Positions 1 through 7,694 of a stretch of DNA of 64,000 bases are shown one piece after another. The stretch spans positions 1 to 64,000 of the forward strand of contig JAVBNU010000041.1 in the NCBI GenBank assembly GCA_031551265.1, in the 5' to 3' direction. Made by a program: the position numbers and the translations under genes. Under the pieces are notes generated by a model, which saw nothing but the letters and a program-made list of their open reading frames with translations, had not been told where the DNA came from and searched no databases. The number at the start of each line of letters is the position of its first letter. Within the stretch, counting starts at the first letter, position 1. Origin of the DNA: JAVBNU01 sp031551265 (GTDB taxonomy: Bacteria; Cyanobacteriota; Vampirovibrionia; Gastranaerophilales; Gastranaerophilaceae).

Positions 1-7
1 ATCGACA

Positions 8-32
8 GATGCTGAAACAAGTTCAGCATGAC
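8..32. repeat. Palindromic repeat, ATGCTGAA family
   Basis: Near-perfect hairpin with arms ATGCTGAA and TTCAGCAT around a 5-nt centre. It lies about 35 nt beyond the stop of the nucleoside transporter gene. Two further copies occur at 22194-22218 and 22366-22390. It looks like a REP-type intergenic element. Confidence 0.8.
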
Positions 33-66
33 AGAGAGTTTATTAGAATTTTCACCCCAACATTAT

Positions 67-1347
67 TTACATCAAAATCCCGGCGATTGCGGCTGAGAGG
101 TATGAGGCAAGCGTACCGCAGATGAGTGCTTTAAAACCCAATTTAGCCAAATCAGAGCGTCTTGACGGCGCGAGTTCTGAAATACCACCTATTTGAATAG
201 CGATAGAGCCTAAATTCGCAAAACCACATAACGCAAACGATGCAATCACGACACTTTTAGGGGCGAGTGCCGCTTTTATCGCTGACATATCAGAATACGC
301 AATAAATTCATTCAAAACAAGCTTCGTACCCATTAACGAGCCGACTGCGGACGCGTCCTGCATCGGAACACCCAAAGCCAGAGCAAAAAGCGAGAACACA
401 GAGCCTAAAATTTCTTTCAACGATAAATGCGTCAAATCAATATGCACAGCCGACAAATTCATATGTAATGTATTAGCCATAAACAAACCAACACCGCCCA
501 ACATCCAATCAATTAGGTTAATCAATGCAATCAAGCCAATTAACATAGCAATAACATTAATAGAGACCTTCATACCTTCGGTGGCGCCTTGTGCGATAGC
601 GTCTATCAGATTCACGTTCGTGCGTGTAACTTCTAATTTCACGTCATTTTTAGTTTCAGGCTGTTCTGTCTCAGGGAACACAATTTTTGAAATGACCAGC
701 GCCCCGGGAGCGGCCATTAGGCTCGCTGTCAGGAGGTACGAGGCCGGAATACCCATAGAAATATATATTGCCATAACACCACCCGCAATACACGCCATAC
801 TGCCCGTCATAGAGGCTAAAAGCTCCGACATTGTCATGCCTTTGAGGTATGGCTTAATCAAAATTTGCGCTTCTACCTGCCCGACAAAAGCGCTTGCAAC
901 ATTTGAAAGTGCCTCCGCGCCTGATACATCCATAATTTTGTACATTATTTTTGCAAAAAACGCGACTACACGCTGCATTATGCCGTAATAGTACAGGATA
1001 TTCACTAATACAAGTATGAAAATGATTGTGGGGATTAATTTTAGCGCAAATATAAATGATGAGCCGAGCCCGAACAGCTCTTCCATTCTAGCAGATGAAT
1101 TGGTCAGGACACCGAACACGAAATTGCCGCCTGCTGAAGAAAAATCAAGAATTTTTTGGATAAATCTGCCGATATAATCAAAGATTACAATACCGACTTT
1201 TGTTTTAAGAATAAAAAGAGCAAATACAAGCTGCAGTGCAAAGCCTGAGAGAACTGTTTTTAAATTAATGGATTTTTTGTTATTCGACATCAAAAATGCG
1301 ATTAAAAATACCAAGCCTATTCCAATTATCCCGACAAAACGTTCCAT
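67..1347 (-). CDS. Concentrative nucleoside transporter (NupC/CNT family)
   Basis: A 426-residue polytopic inner-membrane protein with the hydrophobic profile and length of CNT-family nucleoside transporters (usually about 400-425 residues). These import nucleosides by coupling to H+ or Na+. The core is recognisable: a glycine-rich membrane segment near residues 180-215 (GSMACIAGG, LMAAPGALV) and the C-terminal ALCGFANLGSIAIQIGG region, which corresponds to the conserved CNT signature. The start has an AAGGAAGG Shine-Dalgarno just upstream. The gene is monocistronic, with its own likely promoter at 1377-1406 and a palindromic repeat after the stop. Substrate range (purine or pyrimidine) cannot be told from sequence alone. 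Confidence 0.9.
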   Translation of the reverse strand: MERFVGIIGIGLVFLIAFLMSNNKKSINLKTVLSGFALQLVFALFILKTKVGIVIFDYIGRFIQKILDFSSAGGNFVFGVLTNSSARMEELFGLGSSFIFALKLIPTIIFILVLVNILYYYGIMQRVVAFFAKIMYKIMDVSGAEALSNVASAFVGQVEAQILIKPYLKGMTMSELLASMTGSMACIAGGVMAIYISMGIPASYLLTASLMAAPGALVISKIVFPETEQPETKNDVKLEVTRTNVNLIDAIAQGATEGMKVSINVIAMLIGLIALINLIDWMLGGVGLFMANTLHMNLSAVHIDLTHLSLKEILGSVFSLFALALGVPMQDASAVGSLMGTKLVLNEFIAYSDMSAIKAALAPKSVVIASFALCGFANLGSIAIQIGGISELAPSRRSDLAKLGFKALICGTLASYLSAAIAGILM

Positions 1348-1376
1348 ATTTTTTCCTTCCTTTTATTCTTAAGTTC

Positions 1377-1406
1377 ATTGTACATAAAAAAAAGTCGCAA
1401 CGTTAA
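1377..1406 (-). promoter_or_regulatory. Putative sigma70-type promoter of the nucleoside transporter gene
   Basis: On the minus strand: -35 TTAACG, 18-nt spacer, -10 TACAAT, about 30 nt before the ATG. The match is reasonable but not tested. Confidence 0.45.
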
Positions 1407-1550
1407 GTTTACATTGAAACCTTAACACTTTATTACAAAAAAATATTCCAATTTCAAGCTTATCGTACAACCCCGCAGGTTCAAGTGAACAACATATACT
1501 AAAACCGTTTCTGTGCGGGGTCTTTCCGATGAGGAATTCCATGTTAAGAA

Positions 1551-1606
1551 GATACCGCACACAAACGCGCTGATATATTTACCACTATTGGCGCTGCGGT
1601 ATGACA
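1551..1606 (+). repeat. Covarying hairpin repeat, copy A
   Basis: Outer arms ATACCGCA and TGCGGTAT (8 bp, perfect) enclose about 35 nt and are followed by GAC. The same layout with different but still complementary arms occurs at 34128-34190, 34210-34266 and 45753-45787. Apart from this element, the stretch 1407-1635 holds nothing I can support as a gene. Confidence 0.7.
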
Positions 1607-1635
1607 CACGTTTTAAATATCGTCGAAAATTTGCA

Positions 1636-1667
1636 CAATAAAAAGCGCCGAGCATGCCCGACGCTTT
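1636..1667 (-). terminator. Rho-independent terminator of hup
   Basis: On the minus strand an 11-bp stem (AAAGCGTCGGG with CTCGGCGCTTT, including G-U pairs) closes a CATG tetraloop and runs into a T tract. It lies about 20 nt after the hup stop codon. Confidence 0.85.
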
Positions 1668-1689
1668 AAATTTATACTCTGGTAAGAAA

Positions 1690-1962
1690 CTACTTAACGA
1701 TTTCTTTGAATTTTTTACCAGCTGAGAATGCAGGAACAGTTTTAGCAGCGATTTTGATTTCTGCGCCGGTTTGTGGGTTGCGGCCTGTTCTAGCAGCTCT
1801 TTTTCTTGATTCAAATGTACCAAAGCCAACTAAAGTAACTTTGTTTCCTTTAGCAACTGTTTTTTGAATTGCGTCAATTGTTGCAGCAATTACATCGCCA
1901 GCAGCTTTTTGTGAAACTTTAGCTTTTTTTGATACTTCTTTTACTAATTCTTCTTTGTTCAT
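1690..1962 (-). CDS. hup: HU-family DNA-binding protein
   Basis: A 90-residue protein of standard HU length. The N-terminal helices (MNKEELVKEVSKKAKVS) are followed by the DNA-binding beta arm with the family signature GFGTFESRKRAARTGRNPQTG and a C-terminal IAAKTVPAFSAGKKFK. HU dimers bend and compact DNA without sequence specificity. Expression looks strong: a near-consensus Shine-Dalgarno (AAGGAGGT), a clear promoter at 1992-2019 and a dedicated terminator make it a single-gene unit. IHF subunits share the fold, but the length and the arm sequence favour HU. Confidence 0.97.
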   Translation of the reverse strand: MNKEELVKEVSKKAKVSQKAAGDVIAATIDAIQKTVAKGNKVTLVGFGTFESRKRAARTGRNPQTGAEIKIAAKTVPAFSAGKKFKEIVK

Positions 1963-1991
1963 AATGAACCTCCTTACTTATTACATTCCTT

Positions 1992-2019
1992 ATTATACTT
2001 ATTTTCAGGATTTTAGCAA
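1992..2019 (-). promoter_or_regulatory. Promoter of hup
   Basis: On the minus strand: TTGCTA, 16-nt spacer, TATAAT. It sits about 30 nt before the ATG and is one of the best sigma70-like matches in the window. Confidence 0.75.
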
Positions 2020-2111
2020 GTCTTTTTTAATCTAAAATAAGAATATAATAGAGATTGGACATGATTTCGGAAATAAAAAAGGAAAATTATAGGCGTAAAT
2101 GCAGTTATAGC

Positions 2112-2987
2112 TTAAAGTTTCCATTCGGGTCTCAAACGCCCGAAACCAACATTATTGTAAAAATAAGTTAAAATTTGGTATGCATTATAGCCTTTTGAGG
2201 CCAAATTATTCGCTCCGTTTTGGCTCATGCCGACTCCATGCCCGTTTTTTGACAATTGTGAGTCAAACGAAGGCACCGAGCGCAAATACGGCATATCGCC
2301 ACCCCAAACGTTGCCGGAGTTGGTCGTTTTACCACCTGATGAGGCATGGTAATATGCAGGTATAATATGTTGATTATAAGTGATAACAATGCCTGAGGTT
2401 TCTTTGACGGCGTAGTTAGTCCTTGAAGTTTCGGCAGAAGCGCCACCATATGCCTGATCTTCAGGGGTGTCTTTCAAGTCATAGCCTCTTGAGGAGCGTT
2501 TGCCGCGGTTTGCAATTGCATAGCTTCTTGCAGCTATAGCTTGTGCTTTATGCGCCTCGACGTTCCAGCGTGAAGGCATTTCAGCCGGCACAACCCCCAT
2601 TATATACGACTCAATATCAACATCATTGATAACAGTTACTTGATTGTCTCTGGCTATAATAAGCAAGCTGCCGCGATACCATTTACGCTTGACTGACACA
2701 AAGCCTCTTTGGGGTATAACGGAGATTGACGCAGTGTTTAGTTCCTGAAACTCATCGCCCAGCTTTATTGCCAGTTGCCCTCGCGATGCCTTAATTCTAT
2801 ATGGTTTCATCGCAGGTATTTTACCAAAAGCTTTACCTGTAGAGTTGTTTACCAGTATAGCGCCGTGAGAAGACGCAAACGTAGTTTGCTCAATTTTATC
2901 CTGCAGGCCTATTTTTATCGCGAAAACAGGCATGACAAAAATACTTTGAAGAAAGAATATAAAAACTATTAGGATTAATTTTTTCAT
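2112..2987 (-). CDS. SpoIID/LytB-domain secreted protein, short form
   Basis: A 291-residue protein with an N-terminal signal peptide (hydrophobic residues 3-23) and a SpoIID domain from about residue 118. SpoIID is a lytic transglycosylase that acts on peptide-stripped glycan. The family's catalytic-Glu region is present as GVVPAEMP (Glu136), followed by HKAQAIAARSYA and a C-terminal GHGVGMSQNGA at residues 249-259. In B. subtilis SpoIID a long segment separates the central domain from the HGVGMSQ motif; here only about ten residues separate SVPSFDSQ from it, so part of the usual domain is missing. No strong Shine-Dalgarno is visible; the gene follows the 98-residue protein by 15 nt and may be translated from its transcript. 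This lineage is not known to sporulate, so a wall-remodelling role is more likely. Confidence 0.85.
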   Translation of the reverse strand: MKKLILIVFIFFLQSIFVMPVFAIKIGLQDKIEQTTFASSHGAILVNNSTGKAFGKIPAMKPYRIKASRGQLAIKLGDEFQELNTASISVIPQRGFVSVKRKWYRGSLLIIARDNQVTVINDVDIESYIMGVVPAEMPSRWNVEAHKAQAIAARSYAIANRGKRSSRGYDLKDTPEDQAYGGASAETSRTNYAVKETSGIVITYNQHIIPAYYHASSGGKTTNSGNVWGGDMPYLRSVPSFDSQLSKNGHGVGMSQNGANNLASKGYNAYQILTYFYNNVGFGRLRPEWKL

Positions 2988-3002
2988 TTTGATGTCAATA
3001 TT

Positions 3003-3299
3003 CTAATGTACGGCCTTTTGTAAAAACTCAATAACCTCAAGCGCAATATGTTTTCTAACATCATCAGGCGCAGCTTTTAGAGACTCGAATGCGTCAAAAA
3101 GCATTTTATCATTGTCGTACCAGCGCATCATGGCATATTTCAAGCCTTTGAGAAATCCTTTCTTGAGTTTGACATTGTTTTGCGCAGCCAACTCTAAAAT
3201 CAACTCAGCACATTGTGTGCGAGTTTCTTCTTTTGCATTTTTCAAAAGACTTATTGCCAGGCTCAATGTTGGTTCTATATCATACCAGCGATTATACAT
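3003..3299 (-). CDS. Hypothetical 98-aa protein with two RWYD-type repeats
   Basis: Not recognised. The start is set at 3299 because GAGGAG lies just upstream of this ATG; the longer reading frame has no such site. The protein appears all-helical and has two related segments: NRWYDIEPTLSLAISLLKNA near the N-terminus and MRWYDNDKMLFDAFESLKAA about 50 residues later. This suggests a duplicated HEAT-like helical hairpin. It lacks a signal peptide and membrane segments, so it is probably cytoplasmic. It is followed after 15 nt by the SpoIID-like gene, with which it likely forms an operon. Confidence 0.7.
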   Translation of the reverse strand: MYNRWYDIEPTLSLAISLLKNAKEETRTQCAELILELAAQNNVKLKKGFLKGLKYAMMRWYDNDKMLFDAFESLKAAPDDVRKHIALEVIEFLQKAVH

Positions 3300-3392
3300 G
3301 TCAGCTCCTCTTCCTAATACTAAGATATTAAACTTTAGACGATAAGTCAATGCAACTTTTTGGCACGGATGATAAAACTAACTGTCACAACA

Positions 3393-3416
3393 CTTGGCGC
3401 TGTGGTATGACACAAA
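3393..3416 (+). repeat. Partial, decayed copy of the covarying hairpin repeat
   Basis: Contains TTGGCGCTGTGGTATGACAC, one base different from the right end of copy A at 1588-1607. The left arm is not recognisable. Confidence 0.5.
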
Positions 3417-3421
3417 GTAAA

Positions 3422-3458
3422 GTAGGATGGGTTAGACATTTTCGTCTAACCCATCTAC
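3422..3458. repeat. Tagged hairpin repeat (GTAGGATGGGTTAGAC type)
   Basis: A 15-bp stem with one bulged G (arms starting GTAG and ending CTAC) around an ATTTTC loop. It belongs to the group of intergenic hairpins flanked by a (C)CTAC/GTAG(G) tag. Confidence 0.75.
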
Positions 3459-3476
3459 AAACAGTTCAAATAATTC

Positions 3477-3510
3477 GATGAGTTGAATGAAGTTGTTCAA
3501 CCCATCCTAC
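3477..3510. repeat. Tagged hairpin repeat (TGGGTTGAA type)
   Basis: Arms GATGAGTTGAA and TTCAACCCATC around TGAAGTTG, followed by CTAC. Almost the same element occurs at 15868-15902. Confidence 0.75.
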
Positions 3511-3539
3511 AATTGATTTCTACAGGTATGACGTAAAAT

Positions 3540-3755
3540 TTATTTCTTAAATATATTAAACTTCTTAAGCAGTTGATTTTTTTTGACAACCAAACCGCAT
3601 TTGCTGCACGCAAGAGTCTGTTCAGTGCTATCAACCGGCACAAAAATATGCTCACATTTTTCATACAACTCAACGTCCTCATCGCCGTTGTTATTTTTAG
3701 TTTGCGACTTTTTGCGGGATTTTAGGAGTTTATTTATTACTTCAATGATGTACAT
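3540..3755 (-). CDS. Small putative zinc-binding protein (71 aa)
   Basis: Not recognised by name. A basic, Asn/Asp-rich N-terminal half is followed by a compact metal-binding pattern: C-x-H (CEH) then C-x2-C (CSKCG), consistent with a one-zinc ribbon. The gene overlaps the 3' end of the GIY-YIG gene by 19 nt and is the last member of a four-gene overlapping minus-strand operon. The ribbon suggests nucleic-acid or protein binding, but that is inference. Two palindromic repeats follow the stop. Confidence 0.6.
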   Translation of the reverse strand: MYIIEVINKLLKSRKKSQTKNNNGDEDVELYEKCEHIFVPVDSTEQTLACSKCGLVVKKNQLLKKFNIFKK

Positions 3756-4000
3756 AATTCTTCTTTTTGCTTTCTTGTAAGAGTTTTAATCCTACATTCT
3801 TCCTTCATTGCTTCTGATTTATTCGGAAATTCTTTTGAATAAACTATTTTCAACGGCTTGTTCGCTCTTGTATACTTTGCCGCTTTGCCTTGTGTATGGA
3901 GCTCAAAGCGTTTTTCAAGGTCATCCGTGTAGCCACAGTAAAGTTTATTATTCACTGTCAGTATAATGTAAGTATAAAACTTTTTATCAGGATTAATCAA
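3737..4000 (-). CDS. GIY-YIG domain protein, UPF0213/YhbQ-like
   Basis: An 87-residue single-domain GIY-YIG nuclease-fold protein. The variant signature is TYI (residues 10-12) and LYCGYTDDLEKR, followed by H, KAAKYT and the conserved acidic residue in EAMKEECRIK. YhbQ-type proteins are widespread stand-alone GIY-YIG domains whose role is not settled; some have DNase activity. The gene overlaps dusB by 8 nt upstream and the zinc-protein gene by 19 nt downstream, so translation is probably coupled. Confidence 0.85.
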   Translation of the reverse strand: MINPDKKFYTYIILTVNNKLYCGYTDDLEKRFELHTQGKAAKYTRANKPLKIVYSKEFPNKSEAMKEECRIKTLTRKQKEELCTSLK

Positions 4001-4991
4001 GCCCTTTGCCTTCTCTGTTTTTTATTTCTTCCAAAATTTCAATTATTTTATCGTAATTATCTTCAGTAACCAAAAGATGTCTTATACCCGCAGCGCTCTT
4101 GATGCCGCGAATATAGTATGAATAAAATTTTCTGACGAATTTCAACCCGACATTCTCACCACGTAGCGCAATCTCTTCATCTAAATGCCGTTTCAGCAAA
4201 TCAATTTTTTGCTCAACTGACATATCAGGCAATAATTGACCTGTTTGTAAATAATGTTCTATTTGATGAAACAAAAAAGGATTGCCAAGCATGCCACGCC
4301 CAATCGCAATGCCATCGGCATTTGTTATTTCAAGACATTCAATTGCAGATTTTACATCAACAATATCACCGTTCGCAAACACCGGCACATCAACATTTTT
4401 TTTGAGTTCGGCGATAGCCTGCCAGTCTGCTTGACCTGAATACATTTGAACTCGAGTACGCCCGTGCAATGTAATAGCAGCAGCGCCGGCCTCTTGCATC
4501 GCCTGCCCGAATTCAATAAAATTCTTACTTTCCTGGTTGATTCCAAGCCTAAATTTAACCGTAACAGGCTTCGTGAGATTTTCACTTAAAGTTTTTACTA
4601 ATTCAGCTGCCAATTGAGGATTTTTCATCAAAGCACAACCATCAGTGCCTTTGACAACCTTATTAACAGGACAGCCCATATTAATATCAATAATATCAGC
4701 CCTATCTTCAATAATTTTGGCGGCCTTCAACATGATATTGGGTTTATGCCCTGATAACTGAAAACTCAAAGGACTTTCGATTTTATCAGAATTTGAAATC
4801 ACCGCCTCCGGCCTCTGCACAAGCGCCTCAGAACTCAGCATCTCCGTCGTCAGCAAACAATTCGGCGAAAAGTGACGTATTAATTTGCGCAGGACAGTAT
4901 CAGTAATCCCGGCCATAGGCGCAGCCATTAGCCTGCTTTTTACTTCCAAATTCCCTATTTTTATCGTTTGCGCATTTTGCGTATTAATCAT
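3993..4991 (-). CDS. dusB: tRNA-dihydrouridine synthase, DusB-like
   Basis: A 332-residue FMN-dependent TIM-barrel enzyme that reduces uridine to dihydrouridine in tRNA. Visible family features are the start of the barrel (RLMAAPMAGITD), DINMGCPVNKVV with the FMN/substrate region, a cysteine in GTDGCALM where the Dus proton donor lies, KFRLG, LHGRTR, ANGDI and the phosphate-binding GRGMLGNPFLF. Length fits DusB (about 320-330). It overlaps the upstream TPR gene by 8 nt and the downstream GIY-YIG gene by 8 nt. The exact tRNA position modified cannot be read from sequence. Confidence 0.93.
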   Translation of the reverse strand: MINTQNAQTIKIGNLEVKSRLMAAPMAGITDTVLRKLIRHFSPNCLLTTEMLSSEALVQRPEAVISNSDKIESPLSFQLSGHKPNIMLKAAKIIEDRADIIDINMGCPVNKVVKGTDGCALMKNPQLAAELVKTLSENLTKPVTVKFRLGINQESKNFIEFGQAMQEAGAAAITLHGRTRVQMYSGQADWQAIAELKKNVDVPVFANGDIVDVKSAIECLEITNADGIAIGRGMLGNPFLFHQIEHYLQTGQLLPDMSVEQKIDLLKRHLDEEIALRGENVGLKFVRKFYSYYIRGIKSAAGIRHLLVTEDNYDKIIEILEEIKNREGKGLD

Positions 4992-7167
4992 ATTGTTTTA
5001 ATTCAGTTAACCGTTTTTTAGCGTAGTCAGTATACTCATTCTCACCGGGCGAGAGTGCTATATAATTGCGATAAGCCTGATTTGCCTCTTTATATTTCGC
5101 CAGGTAATCATAATCGACTGCAATCGAATATTTAGCAACAAGCAAATCTTTATTTAAGCCATATGCTCTTTCATATTCTGCTATTGCTTGCACATATTTT
5201 TTCTGCGCGTCATAAACCAGCCCTTTGTAGTAATAGGCGTTGGAATTTTTAGAATCTTTTGCAATCAATACATTCAACGCAGCTAACGCTTGATCGTATT
5301 TTTGTGCCTCAAACAAATCAATCGCTTTATCCAGCTCGCCGCCTAATTCTTCTTGAGCTGTAGAAACTAAAATTTCGTTAGCTCTCTCATTTTTAGCATC
5401 AAGTGCAAGCGACTTTTGCGCATACGTTTTAGCGTCAACAAGATTACCCTCCTGTAACGCCAGCATCGCAATGTAGTATGCAATTTCAGAGTTTTTTGGG
5501 TCAAGAGCAAACGCTTTTTTATAGTACTCAGTTGCAACTTTGTATTCATCCAATTTTTGGTAACAAGCCGCAACACCAATCATACTCTCAGCTGTCTCAG
5601 GCTTAATGGAGAGATATTTTTTGAGAGATTCCTGATATTTGTCAGCATTGAATAATTTTGATGCCTCATCATACGCAAAATTAGTTGTCTCTTTCTGCAT
5701 AGCAGTATAATACTTAGCAATATTAGCATCAGCCGGCAGCGCTTTTTTCGCCGCTTCCATCGTACTCATTGCTTCAGGATATTTTAACAATTGTTTGTAT
5801 GTTTGCGACAAATTAATATAAGCATCTGCATATTTCGGATCGAGTTTTATTGCGTCATTGTAGTATTTCACAGCATCCTCAAGTCTTTTAGCCTTATGGA
5901 ATTCGTATGCCAGCTGATAGTACGCGTCAGCATCCTTTGGGTTGTTTTGCACCTCCTGATATAGATACTGAAACAACTCATCACCCGTCATAGATTCTCT
6001 TGTCATGGCCAAAAGTTCGGATTTTGCAGTACCAACATTTGGGTTAATACTCAAAGCCGCCTTATATTCCTGTATTGCAAGCTGTTTTTGTCCTGATTCT
6101 TTTAAGCACTGTGCTTTATAATAGTGGGCATTAGCATTTTGTGGGTACAGTTGTAATATCGAATCATAGGCAGCAATCGCGTCAGGATATTTTTTTTGCA
6201 CCTGATAAAGCGTGCCTAAATTCAGTCTTGTATTAGGGTTAGACGGGTTGAGAGCTTCGGCCTTCTTATACTGGGTCAATGCCATCGCATAATCACCTTT
6301 TTTCTGATAAATTGCACCCAAATTTGCCTGAGCCTCAGCATCATTAGGGTTAGCTTCAATTTTTTCAAGCCACACTTTCTCAAGTGAATTCAACATATCA
6401 GGCGCATCTTTTGAATGTGCGAGCGCCATATTATATTGTGTTGACGCCGCCTGAACTTGCCCGACAGAATCTAACGCACGAGCCATTTTCAAGTGCGTAT
6501 CAGCATCACCGTCACTTATTTTGAGTGAGTTGCCATAATATTTAAGCGCCATTTGCGGCATATTGAAAATATTTGCAATATCACCTAAAGACTTGTAGCT
6601 ATCCTTTTGCAGTGACATGTCCGTTGCCGCAGCCTGAAACTCAGTCGCCGCAGCAGGAAAATTTCCGTTAACACGCAACTGTTTAGCAATATTATAGCGA
6701 TTACTCGGTGCTGCAGAAATTTTTAGCTGACCCATAAGCATTTTCATATTTTGCTCGGTTGCTTGAGCGGCCTCTTTCATCTGCTCGTCCATTGGCGCGT
6801 CAGTATAGTATTTAATAAAAAATAATGCCGAACGTAAGTCATCAAGCGCGCTGTTGTTTTGGTTAACCCCGTTATAGTAACCAGCACGCGCAAGATAGCT
6901 GTTAATCAAGGAAGCTCTTTCTTGTATCCCGTTCGGGGATACACGCAAGGCTTTTCTGAATTCATCAATGGCTTTCGTAAATTCCTTATTATTGAAATAT
7001 TTTTGACCATCCTGATAATACCCGACAGTGAGCCAATTTGCGTCATCATCATAGTCATAATCCTGATATGTCTGTATATGGGGTATATTCACCCAATAAT
7101 CTTCATTGGCATAACAAGTTGACACCAATATGCCTGCCGTTACTAAAGTCATCATCAACTTTTTCAT
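4984..7167 (-). CDS. Large secreted TPR-repeat protein (727 aa)
   Basis: A Sec signal peptide (MKKLMMTLVTAGILVSTCYA, likely cut after CYA) is followed almost entirely by tetratricopeptide repeats with typical W/LG/Y/A/P positions, for example AEAQANLGAIYQKKGDYAMALTQY and ADAYYQLAYEFHKAKRLEDAVKYY. At least a dozen repeats are visible. Such periplasmic TPR proteins act as protein-binding scaffolds; the partner is unknown. It heads the overlapping operon with dusB, GIY-YIG and the zinc protein, although no functional link to tRNA modification is evident. A GAGG lies about 10 nt before the start. Confidence 0.88.
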   Translation of the reverse strand: MKKLMMTLVTAGILVSTCYANEDYWVNIPHIQTYQDYDYDDDANWLTVGYYQDGQKYFNNKEFTKAIDEFRKALRVSPNGIQERASLINSYLARAGYYNGVNQNNSALDDLRSALFFIKYYTDAPMDEQMKEAAQATEQNMKMLMGQLKISAAPSNRYNIAKQLRVNGNFPAAATEFQAAATDMSLQKDSYKSLGDIANIFNMPQMALKYYGNSLKISDGDADTHLKMARALDSVGQVQAASTQYNMALAHSKDAPDMLNSLEKVWLEKIEANPNDAEAQANLGAIYQKKGDYAMALTQYKKAEALNPSNPNTRLNLGTLYQVQKKYPDAIAAYDSILQLYPQNANAHYYKAQCLKESGQKQLAIQEYKAALSINPNVGTAKSELLAMTRESMTGDELFQYLYQEVQNNPKDADAYYQLAYEFHKAKRLEDAVKYYNDAIKLDPKYADAYINLSQTYKQLLKYPEAMSTMEAAKKALPADANIAKYYTAMQKETTNFAYDEASKLFNADKYQESLKKYLSIKPETAESMIGVAACYQKLDEYKVATEYYKKAFALDPKNSEIAYYIAMLALQEGNLVDAKTYAQKSLALDAKNERANEILVSTAQEELGGELDKAIDLFEAQKYDQALAALNVLIAKDSKNSNAYYYKGLVYDAQKKYVQAIAEYERAYGLNKDLLVAKYSIAVDYDYLAKYKEANQAYRNYIALSPGENEYTDYAKKRLTELKQYD

Positions 7168-7261
7168 AGTCTGCGTAAACCTCGCTCATTCTTTTTTAAT
7201 ATTTTATCTTGTTTCCCTGCTAATAAACAGTCCTATATAACTAGCCTGACCGATTATTTAA

Positions 7262-7573
7262 CTAATTAGCAAGAATGTGGATATGCAGGTGAAAAACTTC
7301 CTGCCCTGCATCTTTGCCGTTGTTCATAAGCAAGCGATAATCAGTAATACCAACTTTTTTTGTAACTGCTCTGACAACTGAAAGCAACTCAGCCATCAAT
7401 GCCTTATCATCCAACTCATTCAAATCAGCATAATGTTTTTTAGGTATGACAAGCATATGTGTCTTTGCTTTCGGATTAATATCATTGATTACAAAAACAT
7501 TTTCTGTCTCATATACGAACTCAGACGGAATTTCTTTGTTGGCAATTTTACAAAAAATACAGTTTTTATTCAT
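7262..7573 (-). CDS. HIT-family protein (HINT-like nucleotide hydrolase)
   Basis: A 103-residue histidine-triad protein. The N-terminal CIFCKIANKEIPSEFVYE is characteristic of bacterial HINT proteins. The catalytic triad HxHxHxx appears as HLHIHIL at the extreme C-terminus. The protein ends three residues after the triad, whereas many HINT proteins have another 8-15 residues, so the tail is short. HINT enzymes hydrolyse phosphoramidate bonds of purine nucleotides such as AMP-lysine. An AAGGTGGG site lies upstream of the ATG and an extended -10 promoter at 7601-7609. Confidence 0.92.
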   Translation of the reverse strand: MNKNCIFCKIANKEIPSEFVYETENVFVINDINPKAKTHMLVIPKKHYADLNELDDKALMAELLSVVRAVTKKVGITDYRLLMNNGKDAGQEVFHLHIHILAN

Positions 7574-7600
7574 TACTATTCACCCACCTTCTAATTATAA

Positions 7601-7609
7601 TTATATCAC
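7601..7609 (-). promoter_or_regulatory. Extended -10 promoter of the HIT gene
   Basis: On the minus strand TGA-TATAAT matches an extended -10 (TGnTATAAT), about 30 nt before the ATG. The divergent transporter gene starts at 7695. Confidence 0.55.
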
Positions 7610-7694
7610 CAGCATGCCAAAAATTATGCAAAGTTTTTAATAGTTTTTTATTGTTGCTTAGTTTGTAGTACAATGAGTAAAAATAGGATTAAGA

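Noticed and set aside
581..988. 135-aa plus-strand ORF opposite the nucleoside transporter gene
   Set aside because: It is antisense to a well-supported membrane-protein gene, and its sequence is only the mirror of the transporter's codons.
1422..1829. 135-aa minus-strand ORF overlapping hup
   Set aside because: It overlaps the hup coding region and terminator in another frame, has no ribosome-binding site and an atypical composition.
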